Shown: in pieces, positions 8,289 to 15,896 of the stretch
Numbering within the stretch: position 1 is the stretch's first letter
Layout: each line of letters begins with the position of its first letter
Assembly: GCA_030705665.1 (NCBI GenBank)
Contig: JAUZQA010000009.1
Span: forward strand, 1-20,759
DNA length: 20,759 nt
Reading direction: 5' to 3'
DNA from: Bacillota bacterium
GTDB taxonomy: Bacteria; Bacillota; Bacilli; Bacillales_B; DSM-18226
The notes under the pieces: model-generated
The model's database searches: none
Told to the model about the DNA's origin: nothing
The model's input: the letters and a program-made list of their open reading frames with translations, nothing else
Translations under genes and position numbers: made by a program

Positions 8289-9215
8289 ATGAAGTGGCCA
8301 CAAGGTGTAACGATTAAAGAGGTTGGTCCTCGTGATGGATTGCAAAATGAAAAGGCTTTTATTTCAACAGAAGATAAGATTGCTTGGATTAATCAATTGT
8401 CGGAAAGTGGACTAAAACATATTGAGATTACCTCTTTTGTAAACCCAAAATGGATTCCGGCACTTTCAGATGCAGCTGCCGTTGCTGCTGGTATTACAAA
8501 AGTGCCTGGAGTTACTTATACAGCACTGGTTCCAAACCTTCAAGGACTGGAACGGGCATTAGAAGCGGACATTGATGAAGCAGCCGTGTTTATGTCTGCA
8601 AGCGAAACCCATAACCTAAAAAATATCAATAAAACGATTGACGCTACTTTCCCGATCTTAAGAGATTTGGTCAGAGAAACCATTTCAGCAGGAAAAGTGA
8701 GCAGAGGGTATGTATCGACCGTATTTGGCTGTCCCTATGAGGGAGATGTTCAGATCGATGCGGTGATAAGAGTTTCCGAGGCATTATTTGAAATGGGCAT
8801 TGAAGAGCTCTCTCTCGGGGATACAATCGGTGTGGCAAATCCAAGGCAAGTCCAAGAAGTGTTGGAAGTTTTATTAAAAAGATTTCCAGCAGAAAAATTA
8901 GCGATGCATTTTCATGATACACGAGGAACAGCTTTGGCCAACATCTTAGTATCGTTAGAAATGGGAATTACCATTTTTGATTCTTCCCTTGGCGGCTTAG
9001 GAGGATGCCCATATGCGCCTGGAGCATCGGGTAATGTGGCGACAAATGATTTACTCTATATGCTTCACGCCATGGGAATTCATACAGGAGCAGATCAGCA
9101 AAAGCTTAACATTGCATCCCAATTTATCCAGGAGAAGCTGGGCAGACCTTTACCTAGTAAAAGTTTTCAAGCAGCCAGCGCTCAACTGGGTGGAAAGCTT
9201 GGAAATACGGTGTGA
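8289..9215 (+). CDS. mvaB: Hydroxymethylglutaryl-CoA lyase
   Basis: A 308-residue cytosolic TIM-barrel lyase that cleaves 3-hydroxy-3-methylglutaryl-CoA to acetyl-CoA and acetoacetate, the fourth step after isovaleryl-CoA. Seen: VGPRDGLQNE near the N-terminus with catalytic-site R15 and D16, the metal-binding HFHDT segment (about residue 206), and the family signature GLGGCPYAPGASGN with the catalytic cysteine C240. Length is normal (B. subtilis YngG about 300). AAAGGAG lies eight bases before the start; an earlier ATG at 8281 runs into a stop after three codons. The lyase and the next gene are nearly joined (13 bases apart). Confidence 0.96.
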   Translation: MKWPQGVTIKEVGPRDGLQNEKAFISTEDKIAWINQLSESGLKHIEITSFVNPKWIPALSDAAAVAAGITKVPGVTYTALVPNLQGLERALEADIDEAAVFMSASETHNLKNINKTIDATFPILRDLVRETISAGKVSRGYVSTVFGCPYEGDVQIDAVIRVSEALFEMGIEELSLGDTIGVANPRQVQEVLEVLLKRFPAEKLAMHFHDTRGTALANILVSLEMGITIFDSSLGGLGGCPYAPGASGNVATNDLLYMLHAMGIHTGADQQKLNIASQFIQEKLGRPLPSKSFQAASAQLGGKLGNTV

Positions 9216-9228
9216 GAAAGGTGAGATC

Positions 9229-10011
9229 ATGAGTAAAACGATAGTAGTAAACAAGCTGGAAAACGGAGTTGTGATGATTACGTTAAATAGGCCGGAAGCT
9301 GCGAATGCCTTATCGGTACAGATGCTAGAGGAGCTTTACGACGCTATTCTAACATGTAAATATGATCGATCAGTCCGCTGTATCGTCATTACAGGGGCTG
9401 GGGGCAAAGCTTTTTGTGCGGGAGCAGATCTAAAAGAACGAGCTGGAATGGATCCGGTTCAGGTGAGGAAGACAGTTTCCTTGATCCGCGAAAATATCAA
9501 TTCGATAGAATCATTACCGAAGCCGGTCATAGCGGCTGTGAACGGCGTTGCTTTTGGCGGGGGAACTGAATTAGCGCTCGCTTGCGATTTCCGAATTGCC
9601 TCTGAAACTGCGAAGCTGGGTTTGACGGAAACATCACTTGGAATAATTCCTGGCGCAGGAGGTACGCAGCGGCTGCCAAGATTAGTCGGAAAAGGACGTG
9701 CCAAAGAGCTGATATTCACGGCAAGAAGAATTGATGCAAAAGAAGCCCTTGAGATCGGATTGGTAGAGTATTCTGTGCCTTCTGAAAGCTTAATCGATAA
9801 AGCGTTAGAAATTGCTGGACAAATTGTACGAAATGGTCCGATTGCTGTGGCTCAAGCAAAGTTCGCAATCGATAAAGGCTATGATGTTGACTTAAACACC
9901 GGTCTTGCCATCGAGCAAAATGCCTATGAAGTGACGATTCCAACAAAAGATCGTTTAGAAGGATTACAGGCATTTAAGGAGAAACGAACTCCAAGTTACA
10001 TTGGAGAATAA
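9229..10011 (+). CDS. Enoyl-CoA hydratase, probable methylglutaconyl-CoA hydratase (YngF-like)
   Basis: A 260-residue crotonase-fold protein that should hydrate 3-methylglutaconyl-CoA to HMG-CoA. Seen: ITLNRPEAANALS near the N-terminus, the oxyanion-hole segment CAGADLKER, and the GGGTELALACDFRIA region followed by GLTETSLGIIPGAGGTQRLPR, which contain both catalytic glutamates of the family. The GLTETSLGIIPG stretch resembles human AUH (methylglutaconyl-CoA hydratase) more than general fatty-acid crotonases. The reading frame is open back to 9013, but that part lies inside the lyase gene; the ATG at 9229 with GAAAGGTGA just upstream gives the standard crotonase N-terminus and the same length as YngF. 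Position between lyase and carboxylase beta subunit supports the assignment. Confidence 0.93.
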   Translation: MSKTIVVNKLENGVVMITLNRPEAANALSVQMLEELYDAILTCKYDRSVRCIVITGAGGKAFCAGADLKERAGMDPVQVRKTVSLIRENINSIESLPKPVIAAVNGVAFGGGTELALACDFRIASETAKLGLTETSLGIIPGAGGTQRLPRLVGKGRAKELIFTARRIDAKEALEIGLVEYSVPSESLIDKALEIAGQIVRNGPIAVAQAKFAIDKGYDVDLNTGLAIEQNAYEVTIPTKDRLEGLQAFKEKRTPSYIGE

Positions 10012-10041
10012 GAAAAATAGATTAATAGGGGAGGAAAAATA

Positions 10042-11586
10042 ATGACAGTGGATATGAAACCTCTAGAACTAACACTTCAGGATAGAGTCGAACAAATTAA
10101 AAAGGGCGGAGCAGCTAAATATCATGAAAAAAACCAAGAGCAGGGAAAAATGTTCGTCCGTGATCGGTTAGCATTATTATTCGATCCTGGCTTTGAACTA
10201 GAGGATGCACAATTTGCAAACTGTATGGCAGGGGATCTACCTGCAGATGGTGTTGTGACAGGGATGGGGAAAATTAATGGCCAGCTTGTCTGTGTGATGG
10301 CCAATGATTCAACGATCAAAGCAGGTTCTTGGGGAGCTCGTACGGTTGAGAAAATCATTCGAATCCAAGAAACTGCTGAAAAACTTCGGGTTCCATTATT
10401 ATACCTGGTAGATTCAGCTGGTGCGCGGATCACGGATCAGGTGGAAATGTTCCCGGGCCGTCGCGGTGCAGGAAGAATCTTTTACAATCAGGTGAAACTA
10501 TCGGGTAAAGTTCCGCAGGTATGTATTTTGTTTGGGCCATCTGCTGCCGGCGGCGCCTATATTCCAGCTTTTTGTGACATTGTCATAATGGTTGATAAAA
10601 ATGCATCGATGTATCTTGGTTCTCCAAGAATGGCCGAAATGGTCATTGGTGAAAAAGTAACCCTCGAGGAAATGGGCGGCGCCCGCATGCATTGTTCTGT
10701 TTCAGGCTGCGGGGATGTTCTGGCGAAAAACGAAGAAGAGGCCATTTCAAAGGCTAGAGATTATCTAGCTTATTTCCCTGCTAATTTTTCACAGAAACCT
10801 CCCGTTCGTGAGGCTACAGCCCCTAAAGAATTGAAGAAGCCTTTAGAAGAACTGATTCCAGCAAATCAGAATTCTCCATTTAATATGCTTGATTTAATTA
10901 ATGGGATTATCGATGAAGGCTCCTTCTTTGAGATCAAAAAACTTTTTGCCGGCGAACTTATTACAGGGCTTGCCCGCATGGATGGGAAAGCGGTCGGAAT
11001 CATTGCCAATCAGCCGCGTGTCAAAGGCGGGGTATTATTCCACGATACAGCAGATAAGGCTGCAAAATTCATTAATCTTTGCGATGCCTACCATATTCCA
11101 CTATTGTTCCTTGTGGATGTGCCGGGATTTATGATCGGAACAAAGGTAGAACGGGCGGGAATCATTCGCCATGGTGCGAAAATGGTTTCAGCGATGGCTG
11201 AAGCAAGTGTTCCAAAAATCTCTGTTATTGTACGTAAAGCATATGGTGCTGGTCTTTATGCAATGGCTGGCCCGGCATTTGAACCAGATGCATGTCTTGC
11301 ATTGCCATCTGCTCAAATTGCCGTTATGGGACCAGAAGCAGCCGTAAATGCCGTTTATGCTAATAAAATTGCTGCGCTGCCTGAAGAGGAGCGTGCAGCA
11401 TTCATAGAAGAAAAACGTGAGGAATATAAAGAGGATATTAATATTTATCATTTAGCTTCTGAAATGGTGATTGACGGTATTATTCCAGCAAATTCATTGC
11501 GCACGGAGCTTGTCAATCGTTTTGAAGCCTATTCTTCAAAGTATCTCATTTTCTCTGAACGAAAACACCCTGTGTATCCAGTCTAA
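10042..11586 (+). CDS. Acyl-CoA (3-methylcrotonyl-CoA) carboxylase, carboxyltransferase beta subunit (YngE-like)
   Basis: A 514-residue carboxyltransferase that moves the carboxyl group from biotin to the acyl-CoA. It has two crotonase-like halves: N half with the oxyanion segments LVDSAGARI and GPSAAGGAYIPAFCD (about 130-180), and C half with LVDVPGFMIGT and RKAYGAGLYAMAG (about 350-410). Length and motifs fit the beta subunits of methylcrotonyl-, propionyl- and geranyl-CoA carboxylases; the neighbouring HMG-CoA lyase and methylglutaconyl-CoA hydratase make 3-methylcrotonyl-CoA the best guess. With the separate carboxylase and 70-residue carrier it forms a three-polypeptide enzyme. GGGGAGG precedes the start, which is 30 bases after the crotonase gene. 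The next start follows after 57 bases with no terminator. Confidence 0.94.
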   Translation: MTVDMKPLELTLQDRVEQIKKGGAAKYHEKNQEQGKMFVRDRLALLFDPGFELEDAQFANCMAGDLPADGVVTGMGKINGQLVCVMANDSTIKAGSWGARTVEKIIRIQETAEKLRVPLLYLVDSAGARITDQVEMFPGRRGAGRIFYNQVKLSGKVPQVCILFGPSAAGGAYIPAFCDIVIMVDKNASMYLGSPRMAEMVIGEKVTLEEMGGARMHCSVSGCGDVLAKNEEEAISKARDYLAYFPANFSQKPPVREATAPKELKKPLEELIPANQNSPFNMLDLINGIIDEGSFFEIKKLFAGELITGLARMDGKAVGIIANQPRVKGGVLFHDTADKAAKFINLCDAYHIPLLFLVDVPGFMIGTKVERAGIIRHGAKMVSAMAEASVPKISVIVRKAYGAGLYAMAGPAFEPDACLALPSAQIAVMGPEAAVNAVYANKIAALPEEERAAFIEEKREEYKEDINIYHLASEMVIDGIIPANSLRTELVNRFEAYSSKYLIFSERKHPVYPV

Positions 11587-11643
11587 TTTTTAACCTTCAA
11601 TGTCAAATTTAACAGACTTAATCTTAGTAGGAGGCGGTTCGGC

Positions 11644-12345
11644 GTGAAGAATGGAAAAATTGTAAATTCCTTTGCAGAAGCAATCCAAGATATTTCAGAT
11701 GGCGATACAATCATCGTTGGTGGTTTCGGCCTGTGCGGAATTCCTGAAAAAGCAATTCTTGCCTTACGAGATCAAGGAACGAAGGATTTAACAGTCGTGA
11801 GCAATAACTGTGGCGTCGATGATTGGGGGCTTGGTTTGCTCTTAGCAAATAAGCAAATTAAGAAAATGATTTCATCATATGTTGGTGAAAATAAAATTTT
11901 TGAAAAGCAGTTTTTATCCGGTGAACTTGAAGTAGAACTAGTCCCTCAAGGAACACTTGCGGAACGAATTCGTGCCGGTGGCGCTGGCATACCTGGTTTT
12001 TATACGGCTACTGGGGTGGGGACTCCGATTGCAGAGGGAAAAGAGCACAAGGAATTTAACGGAAAAACCTATTTATTAGAAGAGGCGATTGTCGGCGAAT
12101 TCGCTCTAGTGAAAGCCTGGAAGGCCGACCCGCTTGGAAACCTTGTTTTCCGAAAAACATCACGTAACTTTAATCCATTGGCTGCAACCGCTGGAAAAAT
12201 CACAATTGCAGAAGTCGAGGAAATCGTAGGGGTAGGAGAATTAGCTCCGGATGAAATCCACACGCCTGGAATCTACGTTCAACGTGTTCTGCTTGGTACA
12301 AACTATGAAAAGCGGATTGAAAGGCGGACAGTCTCACAGGCTTAA
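11644..12345 (+). CDS. scoA: Succinyl-CoA:3-oxoacid CoA-transferase, subunit A
   Basis: A 233-residue subunit of a family I CoA-transferase that moves CoA from succinyl-CoA to acetoacetate. Seen: the N-terminal [13 protein letters not shown] motif, [35 protein letters not shown], and [14 protein letters not shown], all typical of the alpha subunit (ScoA of B. subtilis, N half of mammalian SCOT). It uses a GTG start; AGGAGG lies nine bases upstream and no ATG alternative fits. Its place after HMG-CoA lyase makes sense: the lyase releases free acetoacetate, which this enzyme returns to acetoacetyl-CoA. It is separated from its partner subunit by an unusually long 144-base gap with a hairpin. 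Confidence 0.95.
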   Translation: MKNGKIVNSFAEAIQDISDGDTIIVGGFGLCGIPEKAILALRDQGTKDLTVVSNNCGVDDWGLGLLLANKQIKKMISSYVGENKIFEKQFLSGELEVELVPQGTLAERIRAGGAGIPGFYTATGVGTPIAEGKEHKEFNGKTYLLEEAIVGEFALVKAWKADPLGNLVFRKTSRNFNPLAATAGKITIAEVEEIVGVGELAPDEIHTPGIYVQRVLLGTNYEKRIERRTVSQA

Positions 12346-12425
12346 TCCTTTTCAAGAAGTACATTCTGTAGGATAAGCATTTATAGTTTAATAGATAGAA
12401 ATAAGTGAGGGATAGTTTTTTCAAA

Positions 12426-12455
12426 GGCTGTGTGAAAGTCATTGTTCACACAGCC
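12426..12455 (+). other. Perfect hairpin between the two CoA-transferase subunit genes
   Basis: GGCTGTGTGAA and TTCACACAGCC form a perfect 11-pair stem with an 8-base loop. It is followed by CTGGAAAAAG, not by a T-run, so it is not a plus-strand terminator. It lies 21 bases before the scoB ribosome binding site and may act in mRNA processing or stability. Apart from this hairpin the gap 12346-12489 holds nothing I recognise. Confidence 0.65.
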
Positions 12456-12489
12456 CTGGAAAAAGTAAAAGAGACAAGGAGTGAGTAGT

Positions 12490-13140
12490 TTGAAGGATGC
12501 GCGATCAACCATTGTAAAACGTGCGGTTCAAGAAATTCAGGACGGAATGAATGTAAACTTAGGGATTGGGATCCCAACCCTTATTGCCAATGAAATTCCA
12601 AGCGAATACAACGTCTTGCTTCAATCAGAAAATGGTTTATTGGGCATTGGCCCTTATCCGATAGAAGGGACAGAAGACCCCGATTTAATCAATGCCGGAA
12701 AAGAAACGGTGACGGCTGTACCTGGCGCTTCTTTTTTCGACAGTGCTGAATCATTTGCCATGATTCGCGGCGGTCATATCGATCTTGCCATCTTAGGGGG
12801 TATGGAAGTTTCGCAAACGGGAGATTTGGCGAATTGGATGATTCCAGGGAAGATGGTCAAAGGAATGGGCGGCGCCATGGATTTAGTGAACGGCGCAAAA
12901 CGGGTTGTTGTCATTATGGAACATGTGAATAAGAACGGAGAATCAAAAGTTAAAAAGGAGTGTACACTTCCCTTAACTGGCAAAGAAGTGGTGCACCGTT
13001 TAATAACTGATTTGGCTGTATTTGATTTTACTCCAGAAGGAATGGTTCTCGTTGAAACACAGGACGGAGTATCGGTTGAAGAAGTGCAGGAAAAAACAGA
13101 GGCTTCATTTAAAGTTGGCATAAATTTACCGATTAAGTAA
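12490..13140 (+). CDS. scoB: Succinyl-CoA:3-oxoacid CoA-transferase, subunit B
   Basis: A 216-residue catalytic subunit of the CoA-transferase. Seen: [10 protein letters not shown], then [10 protein letters not shown], whose glutamate (E47) forms the covalent enzyme-CoA thioester in this family, then [15 protein letters not shown] and [19 protein letters not shown]. The reading frame also allows a GTG at 12481, but that GTG lies inside the ribosome binding site AAGGAGTG; the TTG at 12490 sits eight bases after AAGGAG and yields the same length as I recall for B. subtilis ScoB, so TTG is chosen. Together with scoA it makes acetoacetyl-CoA. The thiolase that would split this product is not in the window. 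Confidence 0.94.
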   Translation: MKDARSTIVKRAVQEIQDGMNVNLGIGIPTLIANEIPSEYNVLLQSENGLLGIGPYPIEGTEDPDLINAGKETVTAVPGASFFDSAESFAMIRGGHIDLAILGGMEVSQTGDLANWMIPGKMVKGMGGAMDLVNGAKRVVVIMEHVNKNGESKVKKECTLPLTGKEVVHRLITDLAVFDFTPEGMVLVETQDGVSVEEVQEKTEASFKVGINLPIK

Positions 13141-13200
13141 CGTACGTAAAGTGTGAGACGATAGAAGAGTTTAACAGTGCAGCTGTTTGCTTGCTTCATG

Positions 13201-13230
13201 AAGTCGAATCCTAAGAAAGGGATTCGACTT
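13201..13230 (+). other. Hairpin upstream of the FadF-like gene
   Basis: AAGTCGAATCC (13201-13211) pairs perfectly with GGATTCGACTT (13220-13230), extended by ATG and CAT on the outside. It is followed by TTCATAAATTCTTT, a poor T-run, so at best it is a partial terminator. It ends 13 bases before the TAAGGAG that serves the next gene, so it could also influence translation or protect the downstream mRNA. Confidence 0.6.
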
Positions 13231-13257
13231 TTCATAAATTCTTTAAGGAGCGTTAGG

Positions 13258-15342
13258 ATGAATACTTTACATATTTTCAACATTCTTCTATTCCTAATTG
13301 TTACAGGATATGCTATCTATTTATTTGCCGTATTGGTCAAAACTCGCTATCAATATATTAAGTTAGGTAAAAAAGCTGAATTCAACCGTACGACCAAAGA
13401 GAGAATCGATGCTATTCTCATCAATGTATTAGGACAAAAAAAGCTTTTGAAAGATAAAAAGAGCGGTACGATGCATGTCATGTATTTTTATGGATTCCTG
13501 CTTGTTCAATTTGGGGCCATTGATCTCATTTGGAGAGGACTTGCACCAGGATCCCATCTTCCGCTTGGTCCAATTTATCCATATTTCACTTTCCTTCAGG
13601 AAATAGTTGTCTTCATGATTTTATTCGCTACAGCATGGGGCTTCTACCGTCGTTACATTGAAAAACTTGTTCGTTTAAAACGAGGATTTAAAGCCGGGCT
13701 TGTTTATTTTTTTCTTACTGGACTTATGCTTTGTACGTTATTAGCGAATGGGATGAATATGATATGGCTCGGGGCTGAACCTAGTTGGGTGGAACCAATT
13801 GCTTCAGTAATTTCCATCGGATTTAACTGGCTGCCGCAAAGTGCTGCCGCTGCCCTATTCTTTGTTTTTTGGTGGGGACATCTTTTATTTTTACTTGGAT
13901 TTTTAGTGTATGTTCCCCAAGGAAAGCATGCCCATTTACTTGCAGGGGTTGCCAATGTTTGGTTAGGCCGTACCCATAAAGTCGGGCAATTATCGACGAT
14001 TGATTTTGAAGACGAATCACAGGAAACATTTGGCGTTAGTAAAATTGAAGATTTTAACCAAAAGCAGTTATTAGATTTGTATGCTTGTGTCGAGTGCGGC
14101 CGATGTACCAATATGTGTCCTGCTTCAGGAACAGGTAAAATGCTCTCCCCTAAAGATTTAATTTTAAAATTGCGCGATCATTTAACGGAAAAAGGTGCAG
14201 CAGTTACCTCGAGACAGCCATGGATGCCTGCATTTGCTTTTCAGCATACAAGAGGGAATCAGTTAGCATTAGCAAGCAGAATGGGCGGTGCTAAAGAGGC
14301 AGCAGTCTCATTGGAAAACGTTAGTTTAATTGGCGATGTTATTACAGAAGAAGAAATTTGGGCTTGTACAACATGCCGAAACTGTGAGGACCAATGCCCT
14401 GTCATGAATGAGCATGTGGATAAAATCATCGATTTGCGCCGTTACCTCGTTCTTACGGAAGGAAAAATGAATCCGGATGCACAGCGGGCAATAACGAATA
14501 TTGAACGCCAAGGGAATCCGTGGGGAATGAACCGAAAAGAACGGGCAAATTGGCGTGATTCGTTAGAGGATGTATCCGTTCCTACTGTAAAAGAATTGAA
14601 AAAAGCAGGGGAAGAGTTTGATATCCTTTTCTTTGTCGGTTCAATGGGTTCCTATGATAACCGCAGTCAAAAAATTGCCCAATCCTTTGCCCGAGTGATG
14701 AAGCTAGCCGGATTGAAGCTTGCGATCCTTGGAAATGAAGAAAAGAACTCTGGAGATACACCGCGAAGGATTGGAAATGAGTTTTTATTCCAAGAGTTAG
14801 CCAATGCCAATATTGAAACCTTTAAAAAGTATAATGTTAAAAAGATCGTAACGATTGACCCGCATGCATTTAATACACTAAAAAATGAATATCCTGAGTT
14901 TGGTTTAGAAGCGGAAGTATTTCATCACACTGAATTGCTGGCAAACTTAATAAGAGAAGGAAAACTGGCACCGAAGAATGATGTGGATGAAACGATTACC
15001 TACCATGATTCCTGTTATTTAGGGCGCTACAACAATGTGTACGATGCCCCACGTGAAATTTTAAAATCCATCCCTGGTGTTAAAGTGGTAGAACCTGAAA
15101 GGAAACGGGAAACAGCAATGTGCTGCGGTGCCGGCGGGGGGCTTATGTGGATGGAGGAACAGACCGGAACGCGAATCAATGTAGCAAGAACGGAGCAGCT
15201 TCTTGAAACCAATCCAACTGTCATTAGTACAGGATGTCCTTACTGTTTAACGATGATCGGTGATGGAACGAAGGCAAAAGAAGTTGATGAAAAAGTCCAA
15301 ACATTAGATGTGGTAGAAATCCTTGAGAAATCGTTAATATAA
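13258..15342 (+). CDS. fadF: Membrane Fe-S oxidoreductase, FadF-like (probable ETF:menaquinone oxidoreductase)
   Basis: A 694-residue protein. The N-terminal part has about five membrane helices (about 4-26, 75-96, 105-126, 144-168, 195-220) like the gamma subunit of nitrate reductase, probably binding haem b. Then come two 4Fe-4S clusters: C277, C280, C283, C287 and C370, C373, C376, C380. The C-terminal half has CCG-type repeats of heterodisulfide reductase subunit D, including YHDSCYLGRY and MCCGAGGG. FadF-type proteins are proposed to take electrons from electron-transfer flavoprotein reduced by acyl-CoA dehydrogenases and pass them to menaquinone. That fits the dehydrogenase at the head of this operon. 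The start at 13258 is chosen over 13177 because TAAGGAG lies eight bases upstream and the upstream part would cross the hairpin. Two hairpins follow the gene, so it is probably last in the operon. Confidence 0.9.
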   Translation: MNTLHIFNILLFLIVTGYAIYLFAVLVKTRYQYIKLGKKAEFNRTTKERIDAILINVLGQKKLLKDKKSGTMHVMYFYGFLLVQFGAIDLIWRGLAPGSHLPLGPIYPYFTFLQEIVVFMILFATAWGFYRRYIEKLVRLKRGFKAGLVYFFLTGLMLCTLLANGMNMIWLGAEPSWVEPIASVISIGFNWLPQSAAAALFFVFWWGHLLFLLGFLVYVPQGKHAHLLAGVANVWLGRTHKVGQLSTIDFEDESQETFGVSKIEDFNQKQLLDLYACVECGRCTNMCPASGTGKMLSPKDLILKLRDHLTEKGAAVTSRQPWMPAFAFQHTRGNQLALASRMGGAKEAAVSLENVSLIGDVITEEEIWACTTCRNCEDQCPVMNEHVDKIIDLRRYLVLTEGKMNPDAQRAITNIERQGNPWGMNRKERANWRDSLEDVSVPTVKELKKAGEEFDILFFVGSMGSYDNRSQKIAQSFARVMKLAGLKLAILGNEEKNSGDTPRRIGNEFLFQELANANIETFKKYNVKKIVTIDPHAFNTLKNEYPEFGLEAEVFHHTELLANLIREGKLAPKNDVDETITYHDSCYLGRYNNVYDAPREILKSIPGVKVVEPERKRETAMCCGAGGGLMWMEEQTGTRINVARTEQLLETNPTVISTGCPYCLTMIGDGTKAKEVDEKVQTLDVVEILEKSLI

Positions 15343-15347
15343 GGTTA

Positions 15348-15388
15348 AAGAGGTTGCTCAGAAGAATTTACTCTTGGGACACCCTCTT
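15348..15388 (+). terminator. Imperfect hairpin after the FadF-like gene
   Basis: AAGAGG (15348-15353) pairs with CCTCTT (15383-15388), with further interrupted pairing inside. The sequence resembles the terminator at 1081-1113 (shared TTGGGACA and CCTCTT/CCTTT parts), suggesting one family of terminator-like repeats. It starts five bases after the stop codon. Confidence 0.55.
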
Positions 15389-15395
15389 ATATACA

Positions 15396-15439
15396 AGTGA
15401 TAGTCACTAAAAAGATGTTTGTTTATGGTGACTATCACT
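15396..15439. terminator. Perfect 12-base inverted repeat with T-rich tail, terminator or paired operator
   Basis: AGTGATAGTCAC (15396-15407) and GTGACTATCACT (15428-15439) are exact inverse complements around 20 bases, followed by ATTTTTATTTTAA. The stem plus T-rich tail supports a terminator for the catabolic operon. Each arm is also a small palindrome by itself (GTGA-N3-TCAC), so binding of a protein to two copies is an alternative. Confidence 0.6.
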
Positions 15440-15559
15440 ATTTTTATTTTAATTCATACTTTACAGATGTGAATTATAAGTTTAAAATAAGATTAATCAA
15501 ATAAACAAATTGCAAAGTTGTTCGCGTGAAGAATTTGTAACACTTAAGGGGTGTTTCTG

Positions 15560-15742
15560 ATGAGAAAAAACGATGATAAGAAGCGGCAAAAACTGATCAA
15601 TAAATTAATTTTTTTTAATGTTTATAATAAAGAAGATCAACAGCTTTATGATATGCCACTATCGAAATTAGAATATGAGTATAGAAGATATAAATTAGAA
15701 AACCATCCACATGGTGAGTTCGGATCCATTCAGTGGGTATAA
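15560..15742 (+). CDS. Small basic protein, FbpA-like (Fur-regulated basic protein family)
   Basis: A 60-residue, strongly charged protein beginning MRKNDDKKRQK. The central pattern LINKLIFFNVYNKEDQQLY followed by DMPLSKLEYEYRRYK matches my recollection of the FbpA family, small Bacillus proteins named for an iron-sparing partner of an sRNA in B. subtilis; many family members have no known role. The start at 15560 is chosen over 15551 because AAGGGG lies about eight bases upstream of it. I see no convincing Fur box upstream, so iron control is not shown. It stands alone: terminators lie on both sides. Confidence 0.65.
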   Translation: MRKNDDKKRQKLINKLIFFNVYNKEDQQLYDMPLSKLEYEYRRYKLENHPHGEFGSIQWV

Positions 15743-15746
15743 AAAT

Positions 15747-15792
15747 AAAAAGGAAAACGAGTGAACCTTTTCGTTCACTCGTTTTCCTTTTT
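15747..15792. terminator. Strong 20-pair hairpin terminator
   Basis: A perfect 20-base stem (15747-15766 with 15773-15792) around the 6-base loop CTTTTC, with A-run on one side and T-run on the other. It begins five bases after the small FbpA-like gene and isolates it from the molybdenum enzyme gene. It could work in both directions. Confidence 0.9.
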
Positions 15793-15896
15793 CCTTATTA
15801 ATTTTCCTTGTAACTGTATTTATCTTAATGTTAACGAATATGAATGTACTGGGAATGGAGTGGTTTTTAGAAAACCGATGGGTAGGAGGGAATGAC

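Noticed and set aside
9013..9228. Upstream in-frame extension of the crotonase gene
   Set aside because: It lies wholly inside the HMG-CoA lyase gene in another frame and does not look like a protein domain; the ATG at 9229 has its own ribosome binding site.
12481..12489. GTG start for scoB
   Set aside because: The GTG is part of the Shine-Dalgarno AAGGAGTG; TTG at 12490 has correct spacing and yields the usual subunit length.
15440..15559. Fur box upstream of the FbpA-like gene
   Set aside because: AT-rich stretches there do not match the inverted GATAAT-type repeat well enough.
15828..15896. N-terminal extension of the molybdenum enzyme from an upstream ATG
   Set aside because: No ribosome binding site before those ATGs; the TTG at 15897 has AGGAGGG at ideal distance and gives the family N-terminus.
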